Source: Aromatoleum bremense (lineage in GTDB: Bacteria; Pseudomonadota; Gammaproteobacteria; Burkholderiales; Rhodocyclaceae). Taken from it: a stretch of DNA of 64,000 nucleotides. Where the stretch lies: contig NZ_CP059467.1 in assembly GCF_017894365.1 (NCBI RefSeq), forward strand, positions 3,224,001 to 3,288,000, read 5' to 3'. A model generated the notes under the pieces. That model was not told the DNA's origin, made no database searches, and saw only the letters and a program-made list of their open reading frames with translations. This document shows, piece by piece, positions 9,371-20,276 of the stretch. Both the position numbers and the translations under genes were made by a program. The stretch's first letter is position 1. Each line of letters opens with the position of its first letter.

Positions 9371-10216
9371 ATGTCGCGTCGCCGCCCCCCTGACGAAGAC
9401 TACGAGAATCACGAGCGCTGGCTCGTCTCCTACGCGGACTTCATCACGCTGCTGTTCGCATTCTTCGTCGTCATGTATTCGCTGTCATCGGTCAACGAGG
9501 GCAAGTATCGGGTCCTGTCCGATTCCCTCGTCAGCGCTTTTCGCAGCGGTGCAATCAGCCCGGCCGGCGGGCGGATCATCGCTGCGTCGATCCCCGCGGC
9601 GCCGTCGCCGCCGGTGGTGCGCCCCGTCCGCGAGCCGGCAGCCGAGGCCCGGCGCGAAGCCGAAATGAAGCGCATCAACAGCATGGCGGACGAAATACGC
9701 CGCGTGCTCCAGCCGCTCACCGCAGGCGGACAGGTCAGCGTTGCCGAAGGCGTGCATGGAATCACTGTCGAGATCAACGCCAGCGTGCTGTTCGCGCCCG
9801 GTGACGCGACGCTCGGCGCGTCGGCGGTCGCGGTGCTGCAAGCCGTCGCGCAGGTGCTCGCCGGCGCGGACTTCCCGATCACCGTCCAGGGCCACACCGA
9901 CAGCGTGCCGATTGGCACCGGACGCTTCCCGTCGAACTGGGAGCTGTCGTCAGTGCGCGCGTCGTCGGTCGTGCGCCTGTTCATCGACGCCGGTGTGCGC
10001 GGCGACCGCCTCACCGCCGCCGGCTATGCCGACCAGCGGCCGCTCACCGACAATGCGAACGAAGAAGGCCGGGCGCGCAACCGGCGGGTCACGATCCTGA
10101 TCGAGTCGATGCTCGGCGACCCCGTGCCGCGCAGCCCCGGACGAATCCGGGCCGGCGATCCGATCCGGTCGATCATGCCGGAGGGGACGGAGGCCCGCGC
10201 CGAGCCGGCGCAGTAA
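9371..10216 (+). CDS. motD: flagellar motor protein MotD (MotB family)
   Basis: Peptidoglycan-anchored stator subunit. The N-terminal plug and single membrane helix read 'ERWLVSYADFITLLFAFFVV', with the proton-carrying Asp at residue 23. After a linker (residues ~60-125) an OmpA-like peptidoglycan-binding domain follows, with 'VQGHTDSVPI' and 'NRRVTILIES'. 281 residues is normal for MotB/MotD. Last gene of the flagellar run; it converges on parC across an 85-bp gap. Confidence 0.93.
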   Translation: MSRRRPPDEDYENHERWLVSYADFITLLFAFFVVMYSLSSVNEGKYRVLSDSLVSAFRSGAISPAGGRIIAASIPAAPSPPVVRPVREPAAEARREAEMKRINSMADEIRRVLQPLTAGGQVSVAEGVHGITVEINASVLFAPGDATLGASAVAVLQAVAQVLAGADFPITVQGHTDSVPIGTGRFPSNWELSSVRASSVVRLFIDAGVRGDRLTAAGYADQRPLTDNANEEGRARNRRVTILIESMLGDPVPRSPGRIRAGDPIRSIMPEGTEARAEPAQ

Positions 10217-10301
10217 ACGGGGCTCGCCGAACGCGCGTGAGCGGGCCGGGCGACGTTTTGCCCGACGCGCCGCACCGCGCCACGCTTGCGCCGGACTGCG
10301 T

Positions 10302-12662
10302 TCAGCGCAGCGCGGTCGGCTTGATCCTGATCGCCAGCGGCGAGCCCTTGCGCGCGCGGCGGTGGACCAGCGTCGCGAGCTGCGCCGGCTTCAGGTCGAC
10401 GCTCGTCGCCTTGTTGCCGCGGCCGATGCCTTCGACTTTCAGCACCGCGGCATCGGCCGGCGCCGCGACTGCGACCATCGATTCGCCCTCGTCGAGCGCC
10501 ATGACGATGACGCCCCGGCCGCCGGCCTGCACTTTCATCTCGCTGCGCGGGAACACCAGCAGGCGGCCGTTCTCCGAGACCGCGGCGATGCGCTCGCCGA
10601 GGACGCGCGCCGGCGCCAGTACTTTTTCGCCTTTCTCGACAGTCATGAACGCCTTGCCGGCGCGCTGGCGGCTCGTCGCCTCCAGGAGCGTGCAGATGAA
10701 ACTATAGCCGCCGGAGTTGGCGAACATCCAGGCCGACTCGGGCTCGGCGGAGACGACCTGCGCGAGCTTGGCGCCGTTCTGGAAGTCGACCAGCGTCGCG
10801 ATCGGCACGCCGTCACCGCGCCCGCCCGGCAGCTCGGCGACGCGCACCGTGTAGGCGCGGCCGTGTGTGTCGAGGACGACGAGCGGCCACGTGCTGCGCG
10901 TCTCGACGACCGCGAACGCGAAGTCGCCCGCCTTGTACGTGACGGCCGCGGCGTCGATGCCGTGGCCCTGGCGCGCGCGCACCCAGCCGTTCTTCGACAC
11001 GAGCACCGTCACCGGCTCGTCGGGCACGCTGATCTCGGCGGGCGCGACGGCGGCGACGCTCTCGATCAGCGTGCGCCGCTCGTCGCCGTATTTCTTCGCG
11101 TCGTCGGTGATCTCCTTGAGGATCAGCTTCGTCATCGCCGCGCGGCTGTCGAGCAGGTGCTGCAGCTTCTCGCGTTCTTCCTTGAGTTCGGCGAGCTCCT
11201 TCTCGATGCGGAAGCCTTCGAGGCGCGCGAGCTGGCGCAGGCGGATCTCGAGGATGTCCTCAGCCTGGATCTCGGACAGGCCGAACGCTTCGATCAGCGC
11301 CGGCTTCGGCTCGTCGGATTCGCGAATCACGCGGATCACGTCCTCGATGTGCAGGAACGCGATCATGCGGCCTTCGAGGATGTGCAGGCGCCGGGCGACC
11401 TCGTCGAGGCGGTGACGCGTGCGCCGCTCGACGGTGACGTAGCGGAAGTCGATCCATTCGCGCAGGATCTGCACGAGGTTCTTCTGCTGCGGCCGGCCGC
11501 CATTCACAGGGCCATGGCCGATCATCGTCATGTTCACCGACACCGAGCTTTCGAGGCTCGTGTGCGCGAGCAGCACCGCCATGAACTCGTCGCGGCTCTG
11601 GCGCGATGAGCGCGGCTCCAGCACGATGCGCACCGGCGACTTGTCGCTCGACTCGTCGCGCACCGTCTCGAGCACGCCGAGCACGAGTTGCTTGAGGTTC
11701 TTCTGCTCCTGGCTGACGTCCTTCTTGCCGCCGCGCGGCTGAGGGTTCGTCAGCGCTTCGATCTCGGCGAGCACGCCGGCGGCCGACACGCCGTGCGGCA
11801 ATTGTTCGACGATGACGCGCCACTGGCCGCGCGCGAGTTCCTCGACGCGCCAGCGCGCGCGCATCCTCAGGCTGCCGCGCCCGGACGCGTAGGCGTCGCG
11901 GATCGCGTCGGGCGACGAGATGAGCTGGCCGCCGCCGGGGAAATCCGGACCGGGCAACAGCGGCAGGACGTCGTCGAGCCCGGCGTCCGGATTGCGGATC
12001 AAGTGGCAGACGGCTTCCGCGACTTCGCGCAGGTTGTGCGGCGGAATTTCGGTCGCCATGCCGACGGCGATGCCCGAGGCGCCGTTCAGCAGCACGAAGG
12101 GCAGGCGCGCGGGCAAGAGCTGCGGCTCTTCGAACGCGCCGTCGTAGTTCGGGATGAAATCGACCGTGCCGCGGTCGATCTCGGCGAGCAGGAGCTCGGC
12201 GATCGGCGTCAGCCGGCATTCCGTATAGCGCATCGCTGCCGCCGAGTCGCCGTCGCGTGAGCCGAAGTTGCCCTGGCCGTCGACGAGCGGATAGCGCAGC
12301 GAGAAGTCCTGCGCGACGCGCACCATCGCGTCATAGACGCTGGTGTCGCCGTGCGGGTGGTACTTGCCGATGACGTCGCCGACGACGCGCGCCGACTTGA
12401 CGTGCTTCGACGCCGCCGACAGGCGCATCTCGTTCATCGCGTACAGGATGCGCCGCTGCACCGGCTTCATGCCGTCCTCGACCTGCGGCAGCGCGCGTGA
12501 CTTGACGACGCTCATCGCGTACGCGAGGTAGGCGCGCTCGGCGTAGCGGTCGAGCGCGAGCGTGCCGTCGTCGGGAGGCAAAGCGTCGTTGCCGGCGGAA
12601 GCGGGCGGAGAGGGCGGCGCCGGCGGAGGGCTGCTGAAAAGGTCCAGGGATTCGGTAGTCAT
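10302..12662 (-). CDS. parC: DNA topoisomerase IV subunit A
   Basis: Cleaves and rejoins the passing DNA duplex during chromosome decatenation, with ParE (14399-16375). The 786-residue protein opens with a Pro-rich leader, then '[20 protein letters not shown]'; the catalytic tyrosine is in '[10 protein letters not shown]' at residue 146, and the quinolone-determining stretch reads '[15 protein letters not shown]'. A C-terminal beta-pinwheel follows. Its ATG overlaps the stop of vapC by 4 nt, so translation is probably coupled to a toxin-antitoxin pair, which is unusual for an essential gene. Confidence 0.97.
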   Translation of the reverse strand: MTTESLDLFSSPPPAPPSPPASAGNDALPPDDGTLALDRYAERAYLAYAMSVVKSRALPQVEDGMKPVQRRILYAMNEMRLSAASKHVKSARVVGDVIGKYHPHGDTSVYDAMVRVAQDFSLRYPLVDGQGNFGSRDGDSAAAMRYTECRLTPIAELLLAEIDRGTVDFIPNYDGAFEEPQLLPARLPFVLLNGASGIAVGMATEIPPHNLREVAEAVCHLIRNPDAGLDDVLPLLPGPDFPGGGQLISSPDAIRDAYASGRGSLRMRARWRVEELARGQWRVIVEQLPHGVSAAGVLAEIEALTNPQPRGGKKDVSQEQKNLKQLVLGVLETVRDESSDKSPVRIVLEPRSSRQSRDEFMAVLLAHTSLESSVSVNMTMIGHGPVNGGRPQQKNLVQILREWIDFRYVTVERRTRHRLDEVARRLHILEGRMIAFLHIEDVIRVIRESDEPKPALIEAFGLSEIQAEDILEIRLRQLARLEGFRIEKELAELKEEREKLQHLLDSRAAMTKLILKEITDDAKKYGDERRTLIESVAAVAPAEISVPDEPVTVLVSKNGWVRARQGHGIDAAAVTYKAGDFAFAVVETRSTWPLVVLDTHGRAYTVRVAELPGGRGDGVPIATLVDFQNGAKLAQVVSAEPESAWMFANSGGYSFICTLLEATSRQRAGKAFMTVEKGEKVLAPARVLGERIAAVSENGRLLVFPRSEMKVQAGGRGVIVMALDEGESMVAVAAPADAAVLKVEGIGRGNKATSVDLKPAQLATLVHRRARKGSPLAIRIKPTALR

Positions 12663-13099
12663 GGAGCGGTGAAGTAAGAGGCAGGGGATTCCATCAGGCG
12701 CTGGTCGGCCCAGTTTTCCAGGCGCAGGCCATCAACCCGTTCGAATTCGCGCATGTTGTTGGTGACCAGTGTGCAGTCAAGCGCAAGCGCATGCGCGGCG
12801 ATCTGGGTGTCGAGCGCGCCGATCGGGGTGCCGCGTCGCATCAGTTGCGTGCGCAGTTCGGCATAGCGCCAGATTGCCTTGTCGTCAAAGGGGGCCACTT
12901 CCAGCGGCAGCAGGAAGGTTTCCAGCGCCGCGCGGTTGCGGGCCGAAGCGCTTTTCGTTACGCCATACGCGAGCTCCGCGGCGGTGATGACCGATACGCC
13001 GATGTCGCCGATCGGGTGCGCATCGAAGCGGGCGCGCACGTGGGCCGGGCGATGATTGATGAGGTAGATGCAGAGGTTGGTATCGAGCATGTACCTCAC
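12659..13099 (-). CDS. vapC: VapC-type PIN-domain toxin ribonuclease
   Basis: PIN-domain endoribonuclease of a type II toxin-antitoxin system. The 146-residue protein begins '[14 protein letters not shown]', with the first catalytic Asp, has the conserved Glu in '[10 protein letters not shown]', and the third and fourth acidic positions in '[14 protein letters not shown]' and '[15 protein letters not shown]'. All four acidic residues are present, so it is likely active. The gene overlaps vapB by 4 nt upstream and parC by 4 nt downstream. Plasmid VagD/VapC-like subfamily is a reasonable guess. Confidence 0.92.
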   Translation of the reverse strand: MRYMLDTNLCIYLINHRPAHVRARFDAHPIGDIGVSVITAAELAYGVTKSASARNRAALETFLLPLEVAPFDDKAIWRYAELRTQLMRRGTPIGALDTQIAAHALALDCTLVTNNMREFERVDGLRLENWADQRLMESPASYFTAP

Positions 13100-13326
13100 G
13101 GCAACAGCGCCTCGCGTTCCGCTTGTTCCGGCGCGTCGCGCTCGATCGTGAACCCTGGCTCGAAGGCCTCCAGCGCCCCGAACAGCGTACCCCAGCCGTG
13201 GCGCGGCAGCAGCACGACCGCGTCGCCGACGCGCTTGATGAACACTTCGTCACCCTCGAAGCGGAACTCCTTGGGCAGGCGTACCGCCTGGCTGCGGCCG
13301 TTGGTGAAAAGCTTGGCGGTATCCAT
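13096..13326 (-). CDS. vapB: VapB-type antitoxin (AbrB/MazE fold)
   Basis: A 76-residue antitoxin that should bind VapC and its own promoter. The N-terminal swapped-hairpin DNA-binding domain is recognisable: '[20 protein letters not shown]', the VagC/VapB signature, followed by '[16 protein letters not shown]'. The C-terminus is acidic and is expected to neutralise the toxin. I start at 13326 (ATG, 'MDTAKLF'); a longer in-frame extension to 13584 runs into the HAD gene and has no family support. The stop overlaps the vapC ATG. Confidence 0.9.
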   Translation of the reverse strand: MDTAKLFTNGRSQAVRLPKEFRFEGDEVFIKRVGDAVVLLPRHGWGTLFGALEAFEPGFTIERDAPEQAEREALLP

Positions 13327-13356
13327 GGCGGCTCCAAAATCAGGGAATCGATCGCC

Positions 13357-13385
13357 AGTATATATCATTGCCCCGGGACGTTCAC
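13357..13385 (-). promoter_or_regulatory. predicted sigma-70 promoter of vapBC(-parC)
   Basis: Read on the minus strand: GTGAAC, 17 bp, TATACT, ending about 30 bp before the vapB ATG. The minus-10 lies in an AT-rich stretch (TGATATATACT) in otherwise GC-rich DNA, a plausible autoregulatory operator for VapB. No other good promoter lies between here and parC, so parC may depend on it at least in part. Confidence 0.45.
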
Positions 13386-13393
13386 TCACCTGG

Positions 13394-13425
13394 CTGCCGC
13401 GCGGCAGGGGGTCTGCCCCCCGCGC
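13394..13425. repeat. inverted repeats upstream of vapBC promoter
   Basis: A perfect 14-bp palindrome (CTGCCGCGCGGCAG, 13394-13407) runs directly into a G5-N4-C5 hairpin (13407-13420). It lies between the end of the HAD gene and the vapB promoter. No T-run follows on either strand, so intrinsic termination is doubtful. Confidence 0.4.
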
Positions 13426-13447
13426 GCGTCGCTGCAGTGAGGCGCAG

Positions 13448-14263
13448 TCAGTCGAGCGCGAGCAGCCGATCGACCGCGCCGGCGAAGTCGTCCGCGATGC
13501 AGTCGGGGCGGATTGCCGGGTCGGCGTCGTCGCCGGGGCGGAACTTGCCGGTGCGCACGAGGATCGCCGGAATGCCTGCGGCAAGCGCGGCGCCGATGTC
13601 GTCGTGCAGGTCGTCGCCGATCACGACCGCCTCGGCGGGCGCGACGCCCAGTTCCGCGAGCGCGGTGTGGAAGAAGCTTGCGGCCGGCTTGCCGACGATC
13701 TCGGCCGGCACGCCGCTGCTGAACTCGAGGCCGGTGACGAAGGCGCCCATGTCGAGCGAAAGGCCGTCTTCCTCCATGAAGTAGCGGTTCTTCGCCATCG
13801 CGATGAAGTGGCCTCCGGCCATCAGCAGGCGGAACGCGGCGTTCAACTGCGCGTAGTCGAGGTATGGTCCCATGTCGCCCATCACGACGGCATCGGGTGC
13901 CGGGGCGCTCGGGCCCATCTCCTCCGCGAGGTCCGGGTGGACCACGTAGAGCGGCTTCAGGCCGCGCTGCCTGACGAGCTGCTGCGCGGCATGGGCGGCG
14001 GTCTGGATCTCGTCCTCGGCGACGTCGAAGCCCATCCGGCGCAGCTTCGCGACGATCGTGCGGCGTGGCGAACGCGTCGTGTTGGTGAGAAAGCGCAGTG
14101 GCAGCGCCGCCTGCCGCAGTCGCGCGAGTGCGGCGACCGAACCCTCGATGGCCTGGTCGCCGACGTGCAGCACGCCGGCCAGGTCGATCAGCAGCGCCCT
14201 GGGGCGGCGCGCGAGGCGGGGGGTGGCGGCGGATACGGGTTGTGACGAGGGTTGTGACGACAT
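13448..14263 (-). CDS. HAD superfamily (subclass IIA) phosphatase, LHPP-like
   Basis: A 271-residue HAD hydrolase with the large C2-type cap between motifs I and III. Motif I reads '[12 protein letters not shown]', where the usual DxDGT has become DLAGVL; this matches the phospholysine/phosphohistidine phosphatase (LHPP) branch, which has DISGVL. Motif II is '[10 protein letters not shown]', motif III includes Lys in '[11 protein letters not shown]', and motif IV is '[14 protein letters not shown]'. Substrate unknown; small phosphorylated molecules or phosphohistidine are possible. It lies between parE and vapBC on the same strand. Confidence 0.85.
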   Translation of the reverse strand: MSSQPSSQPVSAATPRLARRPRALLIDLAGVLHVGDQAIEGSVAALARLRQAALPLRFLTNTTRSPRRTIVAKLRRMGFDVAEDEIQTAAHAAQQLVRQRGLKPLYVVHPDLAEEMGPSAPAPDAVVMGDMGPYLDYAQLNAAFRLLMAGGHFIAMAKNRYFMEEDGLSLDMGAFVTGLEFSSGVPAEIVGKPAASFFHTALAELGVAPAEAVVIGDDLHDDIGAALAAGIPAILVRTGKFRPGDDADPAIRPDCIADDFAGAVDRLLALD

Positions 14264-14283
14264 GGCATTCGGGTGTCGGACTC

Positions 14284-14319
14284 GTTGCCGGGACCGTGCA
14301 GGAACGTCCCGCCGGCAAC
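14284..14319. repeat. long hairpin between parE and HAD gene
   Basis: GTTGCCGG (14284-14291) pairs with CCGGCAAC (14312-14319), and the inner GGGAC/GTCCC extends the stem with one bulged base. It lies in the 135-bp leader of the HAD gene. No T-tract follows, so it is more likely a processing or regulatory hairpin than a terminator. Confidence 0.35.
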
Positions 14320-14398
14320 CGGGCGGCGCCCTTTCGGTGCCTTCTTTATAGGCGGTTTGCTGCGTTGCGGAAAGGTTGCCCGCGTCGCGCGGACCGCG

Positions 14399-16375
<1,977 letters not shown>

Positions 16376-16475
16376 GAGTGTGTGATCTGCGCTTCGTGGC
16401 CGCACGGCGAAAGGCCGGGGGGTGCAAGGATACTCGTTGAACGGGGATCGGGCATGCGGCAGCGAGCCGCGCGGC

Positions 16476-18383
16476 TCATTGCCCGCGCATGAAGAAGCGG
16501 TCGAGCTCGCCCATCGTCAGCTGCGTCCACGTCGGCCGGCCGTGGTTGCACTGGTCGGCGCGCTCGGTGGCTTCCATGTCGCGCAAGAGTGCATTCATCT
16601 CCGGAATCGTCAGGCTGCGGTGCGCCCGCACCGCGCCGTGGCACGCCATCGTCGCGAGCAGCTCGTTGCGTCGTGCGGTGACGACTTCGGAGGCCGGGAA
16701 TTCGCGCAGTTCCTCGAGGAGCTTCCTCAGCAGCTCTGCGATCGGCGCGGACGCGAGCAGCGCCGGCACGCTGCGCACCGCGAGTTCGGCCGGGCCGACG
16801 GGTGCGACTTCGAAGCCCATGCGGGCGAGGACTTCGGCGCACTCTTCGGCGGCCGCCATGTCCTTCGCGCTGACCGACAGCACAGCCGGGATCAAGAGGC
16901 GCTGCACCGCGGGGCGGCCGTCGAGCACGGTCTTGAGCTTCTCGTAGAGGATGCGCTCGTGCGCGGCGTGCATGTCGACGAGGACCAGGCCGGCGACGTT
17001 CTGCGCGAGGATGTAGATGCCGTGGAGCTGCGCGATCGCGTAGCCGAGCGGTGCGCCTGTGGCATCCGCCGGGATGTGGGCTTCGGCCAGGCCGGCCGCG
17101 CCCGGCAGGCGGCCTGCGGACGGGGCGAAGGCGGTCGGGCGGAATCCGCTGGCGTCGGGCGGGGACGAGGCGCTTTCGGCCGTCGGCCGGGCGCTCGCGG
17201 CGAAGTCGTAATAGCTGCGGCTCGCCGATTCCATCGCGAGACGGCCCTGCACCGGTGGCGGAGCGTGGCCGCCGGCGGCCACGTAGCGAAGCGGATTCGC
17301 GGCGCGCGCCGGCGCGGGGGAATCGGTCCGGCCCGCTTCCGTCGCAGCCTTGGCCGCATTGGCATCACCGCCCGCGATCCCGATGCCGGCGCCGGACTCG
17401 GCGAGGCTGCGCGTCAGCGCATGGAACACGAACTGGTGGACCGCCCGCGCCTCGCGGAAGCGCACCTCGATTTTCGCCGGATGCACGTTGACGTCGACGC
17501 CGGCGGGGTCGAGCTCGAGGAACAGCACGTAAGCCGGATGGCGGCTGCCGTGCAGGATGTCGGCGTAGGCCTGGCGCACCGCGTGCGTCAGCAGCTTGTC
17601 GCGCACGAAGCGGCCGTTGACGAACAGATACTGCGCGTCGCGGCTCGTGCGCGAATACGCCGGCAGCGCGGCGAAGCCGGCGAGGCGTAGCGGCCCGGCG
17701 TCGGCATCGAGGGTGCGCGCGTGGTGCAGGAAGTCGTCGCCCATCAGCGCCGCGACGCGCCGCAGCGGGTCCCCTGCGGGCAGACGATGGACGACGCGGC
17801 CGTTGTGCGCGAGCTGCAGGCCGATGTCGGGGCGCGCGAGCGCAATGCGGCGGAACACCTCGTCGCAGTGCGCATATTCGGTTGCCTCGGACTTCAGGAA
17901 CTTGCGTCGCGCCGGCGTGCTGTAGAAGAGCTCGGCGACGTCGACGACCGTGCCCTGGTTCAGCGCGGCCGGCGCGACATTGCGGTCGGTGCCGTCGATG
18001 CGCCACGCGTGCGCGCTGCCTTCGGCGCGGCTCGTCAGCGTCAAGCGCGCGACGGCCGCGATCGCCGCCAGCGCCTCGCCGCGGAAGCCCATCGTGCCGA
18101 CCTGTTCGAGATCGTCGAGCGTCGCGATCTTGCTCGTCGCGTGGCGTTCGAGCGCCAGCGCGAGATCGTCGCGCGCAATGCCGCAGCCGTCGTCGGCCAC
18201 CCGGATGCGGCGCACGCCGCCCTGTTCGAGCTGCACGTCGATCGCGCGCGCGCCGGCGTCGAGCGCGTTCTCGAGCACTTCCTTCAGGACGGACGCGGGC
18301 CGCTCGACGACCTCGCCGGCAGCGATCTGGTTGACGAGGACATCGGCGAGCGGTCGGATGGCGGCGGGGCGATGGGGGGACAT
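16476..18383 (-). CDS. mutL: DNA mismatch repair protein MutL
   Basis: Mismatch-repair ATPase linking MutS to strand removal. N-terminal GHKL motifs: 'LKEVLENALDAGA', 'DDGCGIARDDL', 'GFRGEALAAIAAVA'. Residues ~335-440 form a low-complexity linker. The C-terminal domain contains 'DMHAAHERILYEKL', matching the endonuclease motif DQHA-x2-E-x4-E with Met for Gln, so this MutL probably has nicking activity, as expected for bacteria without MutH. Length 635 is typical. Confidence 0.96.
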   Translation of the reverse strand: MSPHRPAAIRPLADVLVNQIAAGEVVERPASVLKEVLENALDAGARAIDVQLEQGGVRRIRVADDGCGIARDDLALALERHATSKIATLDDLEQVGTMGFRGEALAAIAAVARLTLTSRAEGSAHAWRIDGTDRNVAPAALNQGTVVDVAELFYSTPARRKFLKSEATEYAHCDEVFRRIALARPDIGLQLAHNGRVVHRLPAGDPLRRVAALMGDDFLHHARTLDADAGPLRLAGFAALPAYSRTSRDAQYLFVNGRFVRDKLLTHAVRQAYADILHGSRHPAYVLFLELDPAGVDVNVHPAKIEVRFREARAVHQFVFHALTRSLAESGAGIGIAGGDANAAKAATEAGRTDSPAPARAANPLRYVAAGGHAPPPVQGRLAMESASRSYYDFAASARPTAESASSPPDASGFRPTAFAPSAGRLPGAAGLAEAHIPADATGAPLGYAIAQLHGIYILAQNVAGLVLVDMHAAHERILYEKLKTVLDGRPAVQRLLIPAVLSVSAKDMAAAEECAEVLARMGFEVAPVGPAELAVRSVPALLASAPIAELLRKLLEELREFPASEVVTARRNELLATMACHGAVRAHRSLTIPEMNALLRDMEATERADQCNHGRPTWTQLTMGELDRFFMRGQ

Positions 18384-18476
18384 GCGGGCAGCGGGAAGCT
18401 CGGAGAGCGACGATTATACGAGCCCGCGCGCCTGCATCGGCAGCTGGCGCCGGGGACACCCATTTGCCCCGCCGGC

Positions 18477-18505
18477 CTGAAGCTTCGGCGCCCTTCCGGT
18501 ATCAT
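18477..18505 (+). promoter_or_regulatory. predicted sigma-70 promoter of purN
   Basis: CTGAAG, 17 bp, TATCAT, in the 240-bp divergent gap between mutL and purN. The box sits inside a direct repeat of GAAGCTTCGGC (around 18479 and 18514) that is itself part-palindromic, a possible operator. The start codon is about 120 bp downstream. The rest of this gap shows nothing else recognisable. Confidence 0.4.
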
Positions 18506-18623
18506 GCCGGCGAAGCTTCGGCCGCATCATCCCGGCCTGCTCCGCGGCGCTGCAGGGCATGGGCCGCCGTTTTTCCCGCCGGCGCGTTAAGGCGCGCCCG
18601 ATTCAAACCTCAAGAATCCACCT

Positions 18624-19307
18624 ATGAAGTCGATCGTCATTCTCGTTTCCGGCCGTGGCAGCAACATGGAAGCCATCGTGCGCGCCGCCATCCCCGGAGC
18701 GGCCATCAGCGCGGTGATCAGCAACCGGCCGGACGCGAAGGGGCTGGAGTTCGCCGCTTCCCGCGGCATCGCGACGGCCGTCGTCGATCACAAGGCGTTC
18801 GCGACGCGCGAAGCGTTCGACAAGGCGCTGGCCGAAGCGATCGACGTCCACCGCCCGGACCTGGTCGTCCTCGCCGGTTTCATGCGCGTGCTGAGCGACG
18901 ATTTCGTGCGGCATTACGAAGGTCGTCTGCTCAACATCCATCCGTCGCTGCTGCCGGCGTTCCCGGGCCTGCACACCCATCGCCGTGCGCTCGAGGCGGG
19001 CATCCGGATCCATGGCGCGACGGTGCACTTCGTCACCGCGGCGCTCGATTGCGGCCCGGTGGTCATCCAGGCGGCCGTGCCGGTGTTGTCCAGCGACGAC
19101 GAAGAAGCCCTCGCGGCGCGGGTGCTGGCGCAGGAACACCGCATCTATCCGCAGGCGGTGCGCTGGTTCGTCGAGGGCCGCCTGTCGCTTTCCCCCGAGG
19201 GCAGGGTGTCGGTGCAGGGTGAGGCGCGGCCCGACGCCGGCTGGACCGTCCCCGCGCTCGAAGCGGCGCCGATAAGCGTGAGCGGAGCATGCGGCACCGG
19301 CTCCTGA
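18624..19307 (+). CDS. purN: phosphoribosylglycinamide formyltransferase
   Basis: Transfers a formyl group from 10-formyl-tetrahydrofolate to GAR in purine synthesis. 'MKSIVILVSGRGSNMEAIV' contains the GAR phosphate-binding loop; 'LLNIHPSLLPAFPGLHTHR' has the catalytic Asn and His, and the catalytic Asp is in 'VTAALDCGPVV'. The 227 residues include a ~15-residue C-terminal extension beyond the E. coli length (212). Its 3' end overlaps the next gene by 19 bp. Confidence 0.97.
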   Translation: MKSIVILVSGRGSNMEAIVRAAIPGAAISAVISNRPDAKGLEFAASRGIATAVVDHKAFATREAFDKALAEAIDVHRPDLVVLAGFMRVLSDDFVRHYEGRLLNIHPSLLPAFPGLHTHRRALEAGIRIHGATVHFVTAALDCGPVVIQAAVPVLSSDDEEALAARVLAQEHRIYPQAVRWFVEGRLSLSPEGRVSVQGEARPDAGWTVPALEAAPISVSGACGTGS

Positions 19308-20263
19308 TCGCCGCGATCGGCGTACCCCTGTGGGTCCATGCCGCGCTGGCCGGGGCGGCGGACAGCCTCGTCGCGCCGACGCAGCCCGCCGTCCGGCTGC
19401 AGCTGGTGGCCGCGCCTTCCGCGCCGGCGCCCCGGCAGCTTGCCGCCGCACCGCAGGCCGATCCACGCAAACCCGGTGTCGCCGCGTGGCCCGCGCAGGG
19501 CAGCATTCGCTATCGGGTGATGTACGGCGAGGGCGGCTTCGAGGTCGGCGAGGCGCTGCACGACTGGACGCACGACGACAAGCGCTACCGGATGACGGTC
19601 AGCCTCAAGACCACTGGCGTCATGGATCTGCTGCGCTCGCTGCAGTACGAGCAGCGCAGCGAGGGGCGAATCGGGCCGAAGGGGCTCGTTCCCGAGCATT
19701 TCCGCGTCGAGCAGTCGAGCAAGAAGCCCGAGACGGCGGAGTTCGACTGGAACACCGGGCAGGTCACGATGCGACGCGGCAGCCGCACTCGTATCGCGCC
19801 CGTCGAGCGCGGCGACCAAGACCTGTTGAGCCTGTGGCACCAGATTGGCATGACCGACGCCGCCGCCCTGCCGGATGAACTCAAGGTCGTCAGCGGCAAG
19901 TCGGCGACGCCCTCGGTGCTCGAGCGGGTCGGCGCCGAACGGCTGGTGCTGCCGATCGGCGGTCTCGACACGCAACGCCTGCGCGCCCGCGCGCTGAGCG
20001 GGAAACTCTCGATCGACGTATGGCTGGCGCGGGAATACGGCACGTTGCCGGTGCGCATCCGCATCACCGACGACAAGGGCGACGTGCTCGATCAACAGGC
20101 GGTGGAGGTACGCCTGGCGCCGGCGGGCAAGGCCGCCGCGAAGCTTGTTGACACCGGGGATGGCAAAGGCGCCTCGCCCGGGCCGGTCGGCGCGCGCGCC
20201 GCGGCGCAAGAAAAGATCGAATTGCGGGCGGACGATCGCGCCGCCGCATCCAACCACGAGTGA
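19289..20263 (+). CDS. DUF3108 periplasmic protein
   Basis: A 324-residue protein with a signal peptide (to about residue 23, 'AALAGAA'), an Ala/Pro-rich linker and a DUF3108 domain from about residue 70 ('GSIRYRVMYGEGGFEVGEAL' onward) through 'EYGTLPVRIRITDDKGD'. The family is common beside purN in betaproteobacteria and is probably an envelope beta-rich protein, function not established. The start overlaps purN by 19 bp, implying translational coupling. The last ~50 residues are Ala-rich and probably disordered. Confidence 0.85.
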   Translation: MRHRLLIAAIGVPLWVHAALAGAADSLVAPTQPAVRLQLVAAPSAPAPRQLAAAPQADPRKPGVAAWPAQGSIRYRVMYGEGGFEVGEALHDWTHDDKRYRMTVSLKTTGVMDLLRSLQYEQRSEGRIGPKGLVPEHFRVEQSSKKPETAEFDWNTGQVTMRRGSRTRIAPVERGDQDLLSLWHQIGMTDAAALPDELKVVSGKSATPSVLERVGAERLVLPIGGLDTQRLRARALSGKLSIDVWLAREYGTLPVRIRITDDKGDVLDQQAVEVRLAPAGKAAAKLVDTGDGKGASPGPVGARAAAQEKIELRADDRAAASNHE

Positions 20264-20276
20264 GAACCGATTGACG

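Noticed and set aside
10362..11609. 415-codon plus-strand frame opposite parC
   Set aside because: Same type of shadow; repetitive charged sequence without domain features.
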